This document shows, one piece after another, positions 47,521-59,089 of a DNA stretch of 64,000 nt. Each line of letters starts with the position of its first letter. The first letter of the stretch is position 1. This DNA is from Lunularia cruciata (Eukaryota > Streptophyta > Marchantiopsida > Lunulariales > Lunulariaceae), in contig OX419761.1 in assembly GCA_948567375.1 (NCBI GenBank), positions 6,574,501-6,638,500 of the forward strand, read 5' to 3'. The translations under genes and the position numbers were made by a program. Under the pieces are notes generated by a model. It was given only the letters and a program-made list of their open reading frames with translations, did no database searches and was not told the origin of the DNA.

Positions 47521-48794
47521 CAATTCAGAACATTTTGTACTCTCAGAATACCAAACTAAATAAGAGTTCAATGGCCAAATTTCACTTGTTTCAATCATTT
47601 TTATTTATTAAAATTACATCAAAATGGACCATCAACATCGGTCTTCAGTTCAACTGAACAAATATATGTACGGAAAGGAAGTAAATCTATTCTAGTCTGA
47701 AAGCAGTGGGATCCGACCCAACAAATTCTGTGTCACTACAAAACTACAACTCGAGCCCGATAATCGTCGTATCTTTGCTCCAATCAGTCATTCCAATCAT
47801 CCATGTACTCGAACATGTCCCTCTCTACTTCATTTCTCAATGGCTCATGGATGCGTTTTACAATTTTATTACAAAACGCGATGCGAGTGCTAGCGCGAGT
47901 GATTGGGCGTGGCCTATCAGAAAACTATATCTATACCACATCAACTAAGCTAAACCAAATTTCCTTATACAGTACTTTCGCTTGTCTCTGATGGACAAGC
48001 CGTGGCGATATCAGTAGCAACGGATTCAAATTTCAAAATATCCACCTCCATAATACACTAATTAAGATTTATGGAACGCCAATAAGTCAGAAAAAACCGA
48101 CGGGCTCCATTTTTTATTTATCGTAAACTGTTTATGGATAAGGGAGTTTGAGGGGAAAAGGCTTCCGCGGAGAACCCATGAAGGATGGGAAGGCCCTCAT
48201 CACAAGGGAGCGAAAAAATAAATAAAATGAAGTTAAGTCCATCTTGTATCAATATGAGAAATTTTCTTTATCACACCTTAGATATCGACGCTATGCATGG
48301 TAACAAGGTCTACAAACTATTGGGTTATCTAGAGAAGAATCACGTAGCTTGTTTGTTTTCCTATGGATTGCACCAACTCCTACGGGAATTCTACTAGTTA
48401 AATTTCTTAATACTTTGATTTTCATGGCCCTAACTTTTATGTGTTATCTATAAGTATTTTTAGAGATTCTTCCAGATTTTTTGTAACCTCCTCGAATATG
48501 AGGGGACTGGATAGAGGTTATCAAAACATGCACAATGAAAGCATGAACTAACCACCAGAAGGGAGCAGACAGTGGTGATAGTAAGCCTTCATGAAAGCAA
48601 TATAACTTATCATTGTCCAATGTAATGCGGAAGGAGCAAATATCCGTGCCATTCGTTGCGAGTTTCTGTTCGAATGCACATGAGTATTAATGAAAACTCG
48701 GTTGTTCTCGAAAGTGCTGCTCAAAAATAACAATTTGAGTGTAGTGGACATTGGAAAGAAAGAGTCTCCAAAAGACCGGAAATAAAATAAACAG

Positions 48795-48950
48795 AATAAA
48801 TCAATTTGCAGAATTATCACAAGCAAAGGAAAAATGCATAAGGAATAAGAATAAACAAAATAAATCAATTTGCAGAATTATCACAAGCAAAGGAAAAATG
48901 CATAAGGAATAAGAATAAACAAAATAAATCGATTTGCAAAATAAGCATTA
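48795..48950. repeat. 64-bp tandem repeat
   Basis: AATAAATC(A/G)ATTTGCA begins units at 48,795, 48,859 and 48,923. The first two are essentially identical and the third is partial. The left arm has the equivalent of about one diverged unit near 26,745-26,800, so amplification followed the inverted duplication. It marks one edge of the right-arm-only segment. Confidence 0.9.
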
Positions 48951-48959
48951 GCAAAAGAA

Positions 48960-51060
48960 GAATGCATAATCGTGAGCAAGAGACGAGAAGGACTCTAAAC
49001 ATAGCTTGTTAATACCTGAAAAGAAGCGTCGATAAGTACCAAAAACAAGCAAACATAGGAAAGTCACCGGAGGATGCATTCTAAACAACGAAGGAGAACG
49101 GGGAAAGATATTCGAAGAATAAGAAAGATCATACATATGCGAGTGTTGGTCTGTTAATGTAAGTAATGGACGTGGTAGAATTACCGGTGGGTTCTGATAA
49201 AAGCTCCCCACCTGGTAGAGAGAACGGAATATCTGAAATCTCCATACATGATAATGATAACCATGGATGGTTTATTCTTTTTGCAAAAAAAAAGGAAACT
49301 TCTCCGAATGAGATGAAGAGGCCATCATCCCGTACTGAACAAGAAAACTATACAAGATAATGGAAAGATACTTAATAGAATTTATATAAAAAAACAAAAA
49401 TAAGAAGAAAGTAAAATAAATAAACATTCATACAATCTAGCATTGGTGTATAATACAAGTAATGAGAAAATTGTACAATGTTATAACAATTGATGAAGCA
49501 TGTAGTATGGATGCCATTTACATTGTCTAAATATCTATTGCCTTAAGGTCCTATTGTTTCTAAAAGAAGCAGGATGTATTACTTCTGAATAAAACAGAAA
49601 AGAGGCTGAGCACAAGCCACACCAGTGTAGTCTCAATGTGCAAACGTTGGATATGAAGAACACTGGATCCAGAACTCACTCAATGTATATAAAGTGCAAA
49701 TGAAATATAGATATGATATTGGATATATAAGGACAAAAGCCAGATGAAATATAAACATGGTATCGGATATATGATGACAAAAGCCGTTCCTCGAACGGGG
49801 ATCCAGAACTCATTAAACGTAAATGAAATGATAATAAATTGAAAGCAGAACATACTGAAATATACATGCAAATAGAAAATGAAATCTACACATGTAAACA
49901 TGATTCGTGCAAATCGAGATAAGTATGAAAACCGTACGGGAAATTAAGTATATTAAACAAATCGAATGCAAACTGAAGTAAAGATATAATAGGAAAGATC
50001 GAGAGCAACACATGTATAGAGCTGGTAAGCATCGTGTAATCATCGGTAACAGGTATGGCAGGAAATATTATAGATCAAGTAAGTGCATGTATCGTGCATT
50101 TGACGTATTCCGCATGACCCTATCAAGAAAATAGCGCAGGATGGGTTTAGATAAGGTTGTAATCATAGTCTTTAACTCTATATTTTGATCTTGTATGAAA
50201 GGAGGGTATAAGGTTTTATTATCTAATTGAAATCTCAACAAACAACGAGGTCAGTCCATCTGAACTTGGTGAACCCGAAAACTCGGAGCAAAACTAAACC
50301 GTCTATTGTCGGTTCATATGGCTCCATCGTCAGCACTTTCACTGAAGAAACATGAAATTAATCTCACATCACTATCTACCTTGATTTATACCAATTTGGA
50401 AGCGTAAGTTCCCTATGTTCTTCATTAGAAAATATATTATACCAATATATTGCTCAGTAAGTTACCATCAAATATTATGCCATAACTCTTTGCAAAAAAT
50501 GAAGAAGTATCTACCATATATTTTGTTCTCCTTGGGTACACAGTAGAAATTCTGAGACGATAGAACTCTCAAATGACAGAACTGTGCTTACGATTTCTTT
50601 CACTGGATAAGGGAAATTTCGTCCAGCTAACAATGTACAAGTACGCAGAAGACATGTATCATACATGAGCCGAGTCGGAAGAGAAACACTGACGTTGAGA
50701 GTTAAAAGTGTAAGAGAGCAGACAAGGTTTTCCAAAGGAAATTATTTCGCGGAGGGACAAAGCTTCACAAGTTTGGTGCTTCAAAGGTGCATTCCAAAAT
50801 ATGTTTCAAACTCCTGGCTTTGAGACCTCATAAAAGAAGCTGATTTATTTACAATCCAACAGAGTGTCGACAGCCACCTTACAGTGGAAACAACGAAGGA
50901 AAAGCCTTAGGACTCCCCCTGCAGACTTTTCTTCAAAAGTGTCCTTCATGCTGGGTGAACCGAGGTAGCCAGAGTTAGATATCTCATCAGTCCGTTTGAT
51001 AATGAACTTCAACCTCTTCCATGTGGGCTGGTTAGGCCGTCAACTAAAATCGAAACCTTG
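48960..51060. other. Stretch without a recognisable gene
   Basis: AT-rich, with short frames only. It contains one half of a dispersed direct repeat (49,880-50,080, partner at 46,585) and a small duplicated phrase ATCCAGAACTCA(C/T)T at about 49,669 and 49,801. The last 300 bp are probably the 3' untranslated region of the oligopeptidase pseudogene, with an AATAAA-type signal on the minus strand near 50,850. Confidence 0.5.
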
Positions 51061-51084
51061 TCCGCAATGATCGAGTTTGGGAAA

Positions 51085-53298
51085 TCACTGCTCTCTACTT
51101 GAAAGTAACCCCAAGTACTTGAGCATGAACGTGGACAGAAAGGCCGTCTCCTCGTGGTGGTCGAATCTTCCGGATTTCGATGAATGACCTGCACCCACCC
51201 ATGTCGCACTTGAAGAGAACCACGTTATCATCTGTTTTCTTCTCCCGCAACTCTTTACTGAACTTCGCAGGTTCTCAGTAGCCTACGCGAGAATCACGTA
51301 GACCCTCTGTTACCAAAGTGTGCGGATAACTCTGTGCTTGAACACTGTCTACAGGAGAGTAAGATACCATATAGTTTTAATACTCCTTCAGGTTGCTCCA
51401 TTCCTCCCACTCTGCTGTCGTCAAGGGATCGATTCGTCCAGCATAGTTGTCATTACATCCACGAAGGGCACTTCCTCAACTGGAACTCCAAATAAATCTG
51501 GCCTCATATTCATCACAGCACCTATTAAAAGCCTTCCAGCACTCATTCCATTACATAAACCTTGTCTTTAGAGCCATATCTCTTCTGGATTAGAAATTCA
51601 GCGGAGGAGATGAAATCTGTGAAAGTATTCTTCTTGCTTAAAAGCTTTCTAACCTCATACCACTTTCGCCCCATATCTCGTCCACCTCGGATGTCAGCAA
51701 CAGCAAACACAATTCCTCTATCAAGCAAAGAAAGCCTATTTGAATCGAAGTCAGCGTCACTCGGGATCTCATAGGAGCCGTAACCATAAAGCAACAAAGG
51801 GTCACTGCCATCCAATTTCACCAAGTCTTTCCTGTACACCAAAGAAATAGGAATTGAAGTTCTATCGCTTGCTGTTGCCCACTCCCGGAGGGTCTTATAC
51901 TTGGTGGCATCAAAACCACCTATAACTGCTTGCACTTTCTTGAGAACTGTCTTTCCTGTATTCATATCGTAATCATATACTGTTGACGGTGTGGTCAAAG
52001 ACTGGTAGATATATCGCATAACCAGTGAGTTAAATGGGCTAGATGCCAGCCAGACACCCTAAGTAGGTTCTGGGAACTCTAAACCGTAAACCCTTCTACC
52101 CTCACCAAGACTAGTTATGGGCTCCCCAACAGGAGGAAGAGGGTACACACAGTTATTGTCACCAGTCCATTCTTACACTCCTGCACAACAACATGGTCCT
52201 TTGAGGTCCAAACCCTCTGCAGTTTCACACTTGGCCTGTGAGGAAGGAGCACAACTTGTGCAGGACGATCGTCCACCGGACATACAAGAAGCTCAGAGTT
52301 GTAAAATTCATCACTCCTTCTGGTGAGGGAAAAAAGATTTCTGGCATGACTTGCGGAAATGTCAACTCCATGAACCCTCGGTGCCAAAAGCTCGAGCTCA
52401 GCATCCGGCTTGCGCTTGTCCATGAAGAGCACAAACTTTACGCTTTTGATTGCCGAGCTCCCTAGCAAGTACCTTTCACTTTTGTAAGACCTAATGTCCA
52501 ACGAAAGCTCTACACCCTTCTCATGGTAGACGCATGTGTCTGAGGCCTCATATGATCCAACCTTCTGCCGCCATACCTTGTATGGCCGATAAGTTTCATC
52601 CTGATCCACGTAATATATAGTGTTGTTGTCTACCCACTCTACTTCTTCCGTGGCTCCAGTGATCTTCGGCCCAATCTCTTGCCCTGTTTCAATGTCGACT
52701 ACACGAATAGTAAATATCTCATTTCCTGTAAAGTCCTCGGTCACCGCGAAACGTTTATGGTCAGGACTTACCATCACGACCCCAACTGAGTAAAACTTAT
52801 GCTATTTAGCCACTACATTATTCTCGAGAAGAATGATCTCCTCTGGAGCTCCATCCCCTGTTTCCATAACTTCGTCCACACGTCCAGGACCCTCCTCACC
52901 AAGGATTACGCGTCTACAATGCTGTTTATATTGCTTTCCTTCCAGGTCTCTCCTGTAGTATAAGAACCCACCTTTCCTCAAAGGTACACTGGTATCAGCT
53001 TCTTTGATCTTTGCCCTTATCCCCTTGTACAGTTTTTCTTCAAACTCCTTGGTCCCATCACTGCCTCTGTGTAATCGTTCTCTGCTTTCAGATAAGGTAG
53101 AACCTCCAGATCCTTTCTTGCATCATCCCGCAGCCAGAAATAATTACTCTCCCTAACATGTCCAAACATCTCCGTCACATGAGGGACTTTCTTCACCTCG
53201 GGTGGCTTCAAATCGACTTCCAGACCCACCATTTCGATCGAAGCTTGTGGCTTGCTCAGGGACCGTGAGAACGTGAGAAGTTCACGTCTTGAGAACAT
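51085..53298 (-). pseudogene. Prolyl oligopeptidase-family (S9A, oligopeptidase B-like) pseudogene
   Basis: Near full-length, intronless copy of a serine peptidase. It starts MFSRRELL. The beta-propeller follows, with WLRDDARKDLEVLPYLKAEN, GGFLYYRRDLEGKQYK, SPDHKRFAVTED and WVDNNTIYYVDQDETYRPYK. The catalytic domain has DPLLLYGYGSYE and DIRGGRDMGRKWYE. All three catalytic residues can be located: Ser in GMSAG (51,543; usually GRSAG), Asp in LRDSRVGY (51,295) and His in GAGHSSKSG (51,186). Lesions: frameshifts near 53,040, 52,140, 51,560 and 51,426; stops near 52,808, 52,063, 51,372 and 51,278. The parent enzyme would cleave short peptides. Absence of introns could mean a retrocopy, but no poly(A) tract or flanking duplication is seen. 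Confidence 0.9.
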
Positions 53299-53592
53299 AG
53301 GAGCTCCTCAACCAACACCTCTGATCCCTCTCTTTATCTACTTCAGTCCGAAAAATCGAAACCGAAAAAGTCCGAAATCGAAACTGTGGATTGGTCAAAT
53401 TTTTCTTAGGGTATCTCCATCTCCAGAGTCGTCGTTCGTGCTGTGGGTTGGTCAATCTTGTGCTGTGCTACAGAAGAAACATTATACTAATGAATGCACA
53501 AGAGTTAGATTCCTGATTGAAGGAGGAAGAAATGGAATGTGGCGAGCTCGGTTGTTTGTTACAGTACCAAGATTGTTGGAAGCAACGGACAT

Positions 53593-53696
53593 ATCATGAG
53601 CTGGGCAGCAGTTATCTAGACAATAACAAAAAACGTCGCTGGGGTAGCCTGGGAGTCCCATTCCGCACCCGTTATAATATCTCAGCCTAGGTGGAT
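53593..53696 (-). pseudogene. Secretory phospholipase A2-like exon, copy 2
   Basis: Right-arm partner of 26,628-26,735. It reads RLRYYNGCGMGLPGYPSDVF followed by CYCLDNCCPAHD. Compared with the left copy, the Asp after the first Cys is Tyr, and the upstream splice acceptor has changed from TTTGTTTTCAG to TTTGTATTCAG. After HD the frame runs on to about 53,482 through unrelated sequence. The His-Asp pair is still present, but the motif change and the missing exons make function unlikely. It lies about 300 bp upstream of the oligopeptidase pseudogene on the same strand. Confidence 0.65.
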
Positions 53697-55035
53697 CTGA
53701 ATACAAAGTAATCGCAGCTGAATTAGACTTCTAGTGTGTTTGACTAAAAAGGATTCGCACTCCAGGGTTCCTCAGCTCGAGAAACTCCTAGCCTCTTGAT
53801 TAGTGGCTCAAGATTCACAAAACCCACTGCTGTTTCCCAAGAAGACTAAACGACACAAGCAAAATTTGTAAAACATCCGAATGCAGGACTTCTAATGCCA
53901 GCTCAAGGTACAGATGAAGTCGGAGACAGAAGGCATCTAGAGAACGAGGCATTTATAGAAGATTCCAACCATAGCAAATCCTTGACTCGGACGTTCCACC
54001 GCACGTCTGCAAGATTTTGTCACAATAAATCAGTCCATTTCAGAGAGACATCTGTGGTGCAAATTATCTGAATTAACAATAGTTGGATGCAACTGTACAT
54101 ATTCTCTGATTATGTACTGCTAGTTCAACAAGCTGAACGATATCAACAAGGTGCCGTCATAAATCCTCCTAAGTTCTGAGGAAATTCTTGAGAATTATAG
54201 AGAATCCTACTGCCAGACTTAGTGACCTTGAAGGAACAGAACTAGAACCGATATCATGTTAATGAGAATTACTTTCTGAATCCTACCACGATCTCTAAAG
54301 AACAGAAGAAGAGCTAGGGCTCAAGCGTCGCTGAAAGAATGTCCGATGTGTCCGCCCAATTTGTTGTGGAATGAGCTCGGGGACTAATGAGCTGCGCAGT
54401 GCCACGCGTGAGAGAAGCTTCACCTTTCATTTAGAAACAACTACAATGTGCCTGAAAGTTGCGCAGAAGGGTTCCTCCTTGCCCCCCATTCGGGACCCTG
54501 CGTAAGAAATCAAACTAGAACCTTGGTAGGATTAAATTTGATGTACCTTTACATGCCAAGAATGTAGCTTTTTGTTCAGAAGATATACAAGACCAGAGGG
54601 AACGTAGCAACAACGGCTCTACTGCAGTTAACGTGATACGAGCTTGACAAACTAAAAACGTAGATGGATGAATCAGATGAGTTCGTTTACAACAACTCAG
54701 CACCATAACCAAGCAGTTCATAGAAGTCAATGTGGTTAATAACAAGCTATAGAGAAACACACTAGTGCATCTCGTATTCTATCCATTGATATATTCTATG
54801 AAGAACATAATAACGAGGTAACAGAGCAAAATAAGGCGGGAATTTCACAGTCAATGAGCAGATTCTCTACCAGAGTTTGCAAACGGGTCACATCCAAGTC
54901 CTTGTATCCGTCCTTTTGCAGAAGTCCTAGGAAACTTTGAATTACTGACAGGAGGTCTCCAAAGTTTGATCCACTGAGAAACCCATCTTTGGACGCATAT
55001 CCTGCATTAGAATGTCTTCTGATCTGTAGACCATT

Positions 55036-55073
55036 GAAAATATGTCCGATTGCTATCAATCGGACATATTTTC
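55036..55073. repeat. Perfect 17-bp hairpin, copy 2
   Basis: Same stem as at 23,590-23,627 with loop CTAT, which is the reverse complement of ATAG as expected in the opposite arm. The stem is fully paired. Confidence 0.9.
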
Positions 55074-55761
55074 GGACCAATCGTCCAAGGAACATGTTGG
55101 TTAACCAGCTTGCTGGACTACTATCAATTTACAAGCAAGCAGCTAAATGCCAATACCATAGAGGCAAGACCTGATTGCAGCTTAACCCTTGTCCCTGTCT
55201 TCCTCTCCAACTGTGCTGGCAAGGCTTTCGGACTCCGGTACAGCCTCTTACAGAGAAACAAACTGCTCAAATCTATGATCGACTAGTACTTATGATCCAC
55301 TGCCCGGTCCCCTACCCGTCTACTCATGAGACAGCACGCTTGAGGGATTCTGGCGAGTCCTTCTTCGTGTAGAGTTTCAAACTTTCCATAAGGCTTAAAG
55401 ATTGGCTGAACATGATGTCCACTTCATGGCAGTCAATGAAATGATGATCATAACTTCCACCAGGTATCTGAACCTTTACCGTCTAAATTCCCCCTGTGAT
55501 CAAGCAGTGGATGAATGCAACTTGCTATGATCAAGATTAAAGATAGCAATCCTTCCACTGTTCTCATTGCCAGTACAATCTACTGAAACTTGGTTAGTGT
55601 AAACAATTCGTTGCAGAAACCAGAGTACTACCAACATTCTTATAACAATCCAGGTTGCCATCGATGCCCACCACATACATCGCAGCTTTTTAATGCAGAT
55701 GCGGGGTGTTTACGTTAATTAATCAGTAACGATAGGTTTACTTGATCGCCTGAAACAGCCT

Positions 55762-56212
55762 ATGCATACATCGCAACTTAAGACGCTGAGAGTAGTAGTT
55801 GGAATCAGATTTGAGAGGATGATCGCTGGGAAGCATTCAAGCGCGCTATCCCTTCACTGCGTAGAGCGAAAGGTGATCGCTGCTCGATCACCCGCCTCAC
55901 GCTGTGCCCTCTACATTATCTCAGCAGGCACTTCTCATCTCCATGGAAATGCCCACTCCGACACTCTACGCTTCAAGTGGACGTGCCTTCTACATGACCA
56001 CCCCACCGGTCCTCGAGAACAGCTTCGACTACCAACTCTCATACTCCCACTCGGGTTACAGGCGGCCGCTACACCGCCCAGATGTTATTATCTGTGCGAA
56101 AGCAGGCTCAATAGGCTCGCATTCGACTTCTGCTTCGCTCATAGTTTTTCTTCATGGTTCGACCGGAACGAACATGACAATTGCTACCCTGCTCATCGGT
56201 GATAGAATTTGA
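55762..56212 (+). other. Conserved overlapping open frames of unknown function, copy 3
   Basis: Third, inverted copy of the frames at 22,389-22,917, open for about 100 and 146 codons on the plus strand. It carries a 3-base in-frame insertion (MTTPPV in place of MTPPV). Function unknown. Confidence 0.35.
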
Positions 56213-56222
56213 GATTCTATTC

Positions 56223-56285
56223 TCTCACCAGCGATGAGAGACGCTGGTGAGAGACGTTGGATCCAGCGTTGAGAGACGCTCGATC
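56223..56285. repeat. Cluster of short palindromes at the right-arm boundary
   Basis: TCTCACCAGCG at 56,223-56,233 pairs exactly with CGCTGGTGAGA at 56,242-56,252. Right after it, ACGTTGGATCCAGCGT is a near-perfect palindrome, and GAGAGACG(C/T)T recurs three times. The cluster sits at the point where similarity to the left arm stops. Confidence 0.8.
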
Positions 56286-56289
56286 CCAC

Positions 56290-56880
56290 TGGATAACTGA
56301 CGAGAGTCAGAATGATATGTACACACCATGTATATAACCATCGGATCACACATTACACAAAAGTACATGGTTCATCGTGATATGAGGCTATGTCCAAGAG
56401 AATGCTTAAGGAGTCTTTACTAACGCTCTAGGCTCACTACCATATCCAAGCATAAAAGGCAAGAGCTCACACACTCTCCAAGTCCACTCCAACCATCAGC
56501 TAACGAATGAGCAACCCTCACCAATATGCCCCAAGGCATATATAGGGTGGGGGTTTTGCTTACCTTTAGTTAGTCCTAACTAGGGTTTGGCTAACCAGCT
56601 TATAATGTAACCCTAAGGCATAAGAGTAAACCCTAAAAAACTCCCACTTGACTCTTGTCTTGGGGTTAGTAACCTTGCTAAACAATTGATCAATCCGGGA
56701 GAAGTTCTAAACATACGGCCAATTGCTTGAACCCTCTTTTAAACTAGGATAAACTATAACTTATAATTATAGCCCATACATGAATAGAGTAACCAAAAAA
56801 GAAGAGCCAAGGTCACCTCCAATGCTAAGTCACCCTACTCATGCTCCACTTGCACAACATGTACAGTAGCATGCTGCCTA
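56290..56880 (-). mobile_element. Probable Ty1/copia 3' end and LTR
   Basis: Downstream of the copia RNase H on the minus strand comes a purine tract AAGTGGGAG (near 56,650-56,642), the usual polypurine tract of copia elements. Sequence with a TATA-like CCTATATATGCC (about 56,545) follows. This fits the start of a 3' LTR, but its far end and a partner LTR were not found; it may be cut by the inverted-duplication boundary. Confidence 0.45.
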
Positions 56881-56884
56881 GAGA

Positions 56885-57490
56885 AAATTACTCAAGGTAT
56901 GACTTTGGTAAAGGCATCAGCCAAGTTAAGCTTACGATCAATTTTGACTAGGTCAAACATTTTCTCAGACATAGCTTGCCTAGGAAAGTGGTACTTGATG
57001 TCTATGTGCTTAACCATAATATCCATAACCTGATTTTCAGCTAGGTATAAAGCACTTAGACTACAACAATGAAGCATTACATTACCATGCAATAGCACCA
57101 TGTCAACAAGAAGCCTATTCAACCAAATCACTTCCTTCATTGCTTCCACTACTGCCATACACTCCGCTTATGTAGTAGACTATACAACACACTTTTGCAA
57201 GGTAGATCTCCAACTAATGCACCCATCACCAAGTGTGAATACATACCCCGTTGTTGACCTTTGCTTATCAAGATCTTGTCCATAATCAACATCTACATAG
57301 CCATCTAGTAATACTTCATTCATTGAATGAAGATTTACTATCTAATCTTCTATCAGATAAGCGCCATAGTCTAGTGTACCTCTCAAGGACTTGAGAATCC
57401 ACTTAATTGCTTCCCAATTCTTCCTTCTTGGATTTGACATATACCTGCTCACCTTATCCATTACCGTCTTCTTGAGACTACTAGTTGATA
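56885..57490 (-). mobile_element. Ty1/copia pol remnant (RNase H end)
   Basis: Minus-strand text in the standard order: YMSNPRRKNWEAIKWILKSL, DLDKQRSTTGYVF, AEYMAVVEAMKEVIWLNRLL, then LSALYLAENQVMD, VKHIDIKYHF and DRKLNLADAFTKVIP. This is the C-terminal RNase H region of a Ty1/copia polyprotein. A few stops and frame changes are present. The rest of pol, gag and the 5' LTR are absent from the flanking DNA, so it is a 5'-truncated remnant. Confidence 0.85.
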
Positions 57491-57829
57491 GCCTACTACT
57501 ATAGCCTTGATCAAATTGGGAGAGTGTGGAGACATGAGAGGAGAGGGATAGATGTGAGAGGAAATATCTATATTTTTTGAGTGCTCGCTAGCATATAACA
57601 CTCAAGTGAATAGTTGATTTTTTTGTCAATTATGCTTTGATTGGTACCTAGATTGAAGACTATGGAGAGTTGAGTAGAAAGTTATGAGGAGTTTTTGATG
57701 TTTTAGGGTTTAGAGTGATCGTAGCACATTGAGAGTGATGGGTTGGGGGCTTTCATTTCTATTCTCTTGGTTTCATGATCAAGTTTCATGGGAACTTAAT
57801 TTGAAAACTCTTGAGATGGAGTTTGAAAG

Positions 57830-58700
57830 TTATGAGAGTTTGTAGGTTTTAGGGTTTGGAGAGATTGTCCATGTCTATTCCATAGGCTACCTTGCACACT
57901 TCATGATGAGGCTAGAAAGGGTTTTTGCCTACCATTTGATCATTTGGTATATGATTCCTTGGACAAGTTACCATGGTTCCTATTCCTCTTACTCCCTTGA
58001 TGGTGTCTTCATTATGCTAAAGAGGGACATACGGGGCATAAAGAGATGGCAGCTAGATTTCATCAATTTGAAACAAGAGATTCGGCAGCCCTTCATGAGG
58101 ATTCTTTTAGGGCTACATGTTTCAAGAGACAAGTTTTACCATAGGATACCATAGAGTCCACTCAATTACGATGGTGTAGGACATCGCGTTAGGCGGGAGA
58201 GTTTAGTAGAGGAGCATGAGTGCTACACCCTTTGTCTATGGTTAGTCCTACTAATGAGACTATCTTTTCTCTATGATCACTACATCTTGTGGCAGTAGAG
58301 GAGCTACCACTATAGGTCTTAGATTATCAGCTTGAGCAGCCTTTATGTCTTGATAGATCCCTTTTTGCACAAGCATTGTGCTCTGTTCCTCCCTTTTCCT
58401 CAAGAGGTTTGTTAGGGATGGTTTATGAGCACCTTAGAGACTACTTTCAAGCAGATGATCATTCTAGTGGTTTTACCGAGTTATTTAGGTGGTTGCAACA
58501 ATAGTGAGAGGAGATATTCTTATGTTTGTAAGTCGGGTATTAAGTGCTAGTTGTAATACCAATAGCTAGACATGATGTAACTTATGATGTTATACATACA
58601 TTTTGGGCCCTATAGATCAAATTAGGTAGGCCTTTGACCACTTGACTACCAAGCTTCATCATGAAGGTGTGAGAGTCAAGGTGTCAAATTGTATGGCATG
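57830..58700 (+). mobile_element. Reverse-transcriptase repeat, copy 2
   Basis: Opposite-strand partner of 14,740-16,030. DNA landmarks match throughout: TTATTCCATAG / TATTCCATAGGCTA, GCCTACCA(C/T)TTGATCAT, GAGTCCACT, TTTTACCGAGTT and CTTGACTACCAAGCT. The plus frame 57,903-58,154 and the stop-broken text after it correspond to the reverse-transcriptase lead of copy 1. The catalytic ADD segment is too diverged to recognise here. Confidence 0.6.
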
Positions 58701-59089
58701 GTTTCCTTTAGGTATCCCTTCCCACCTTGAGCTTCTAGAGGTGTTTCACATCTAAAAATTGACTACGTGTTCTTAATGTGCCAATAGGATCAAAGAATTT
58801 TTTCAAAAGCTTCTTAGACGTTGCCCTTGTAGAGGATGTTATCCATGTGGATGACCTCCAATTATTAGGTGATCCATATGTGGCATTTAGCATATTGTCA
58901 TCTAGTATTGCTCATTGACCAATTAACCTCATCCGTATAGTTCCCTCCTCCTCATTCTTCCTAACACTTCTGAGCCTTTGTGTGGTACACACATTTTTCA
59001 GTTTTAGCATGTTTTGAAGAAGTGTATAGGTGAAGACGTATTGTAACCGGACAAGGAAGAAGGAGAAATTGTCTTTCTAGCAAGCAAAA
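58701..59089. other. Stretch without a recognisable gene
   Basis: No open frame or repeat that I could place. It separates the reverse-transcriptase repeat from the coiled-coil element. Confidence 0.5.

Larger units (their letters stand above)
47530..56230. repeat. Inverted duplication, right arm
   Basis: Reverse-complement partner of 22,425-28,222 (block list under the left arm). The right arm is longer because it holds about 4.7 kb (48,930-53,590) that the left arm lacks, including an oligopeptidase pseudogene. Its outer end at 56,230 coincides with a cluster of small palindromes. Confidence 0.85.
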
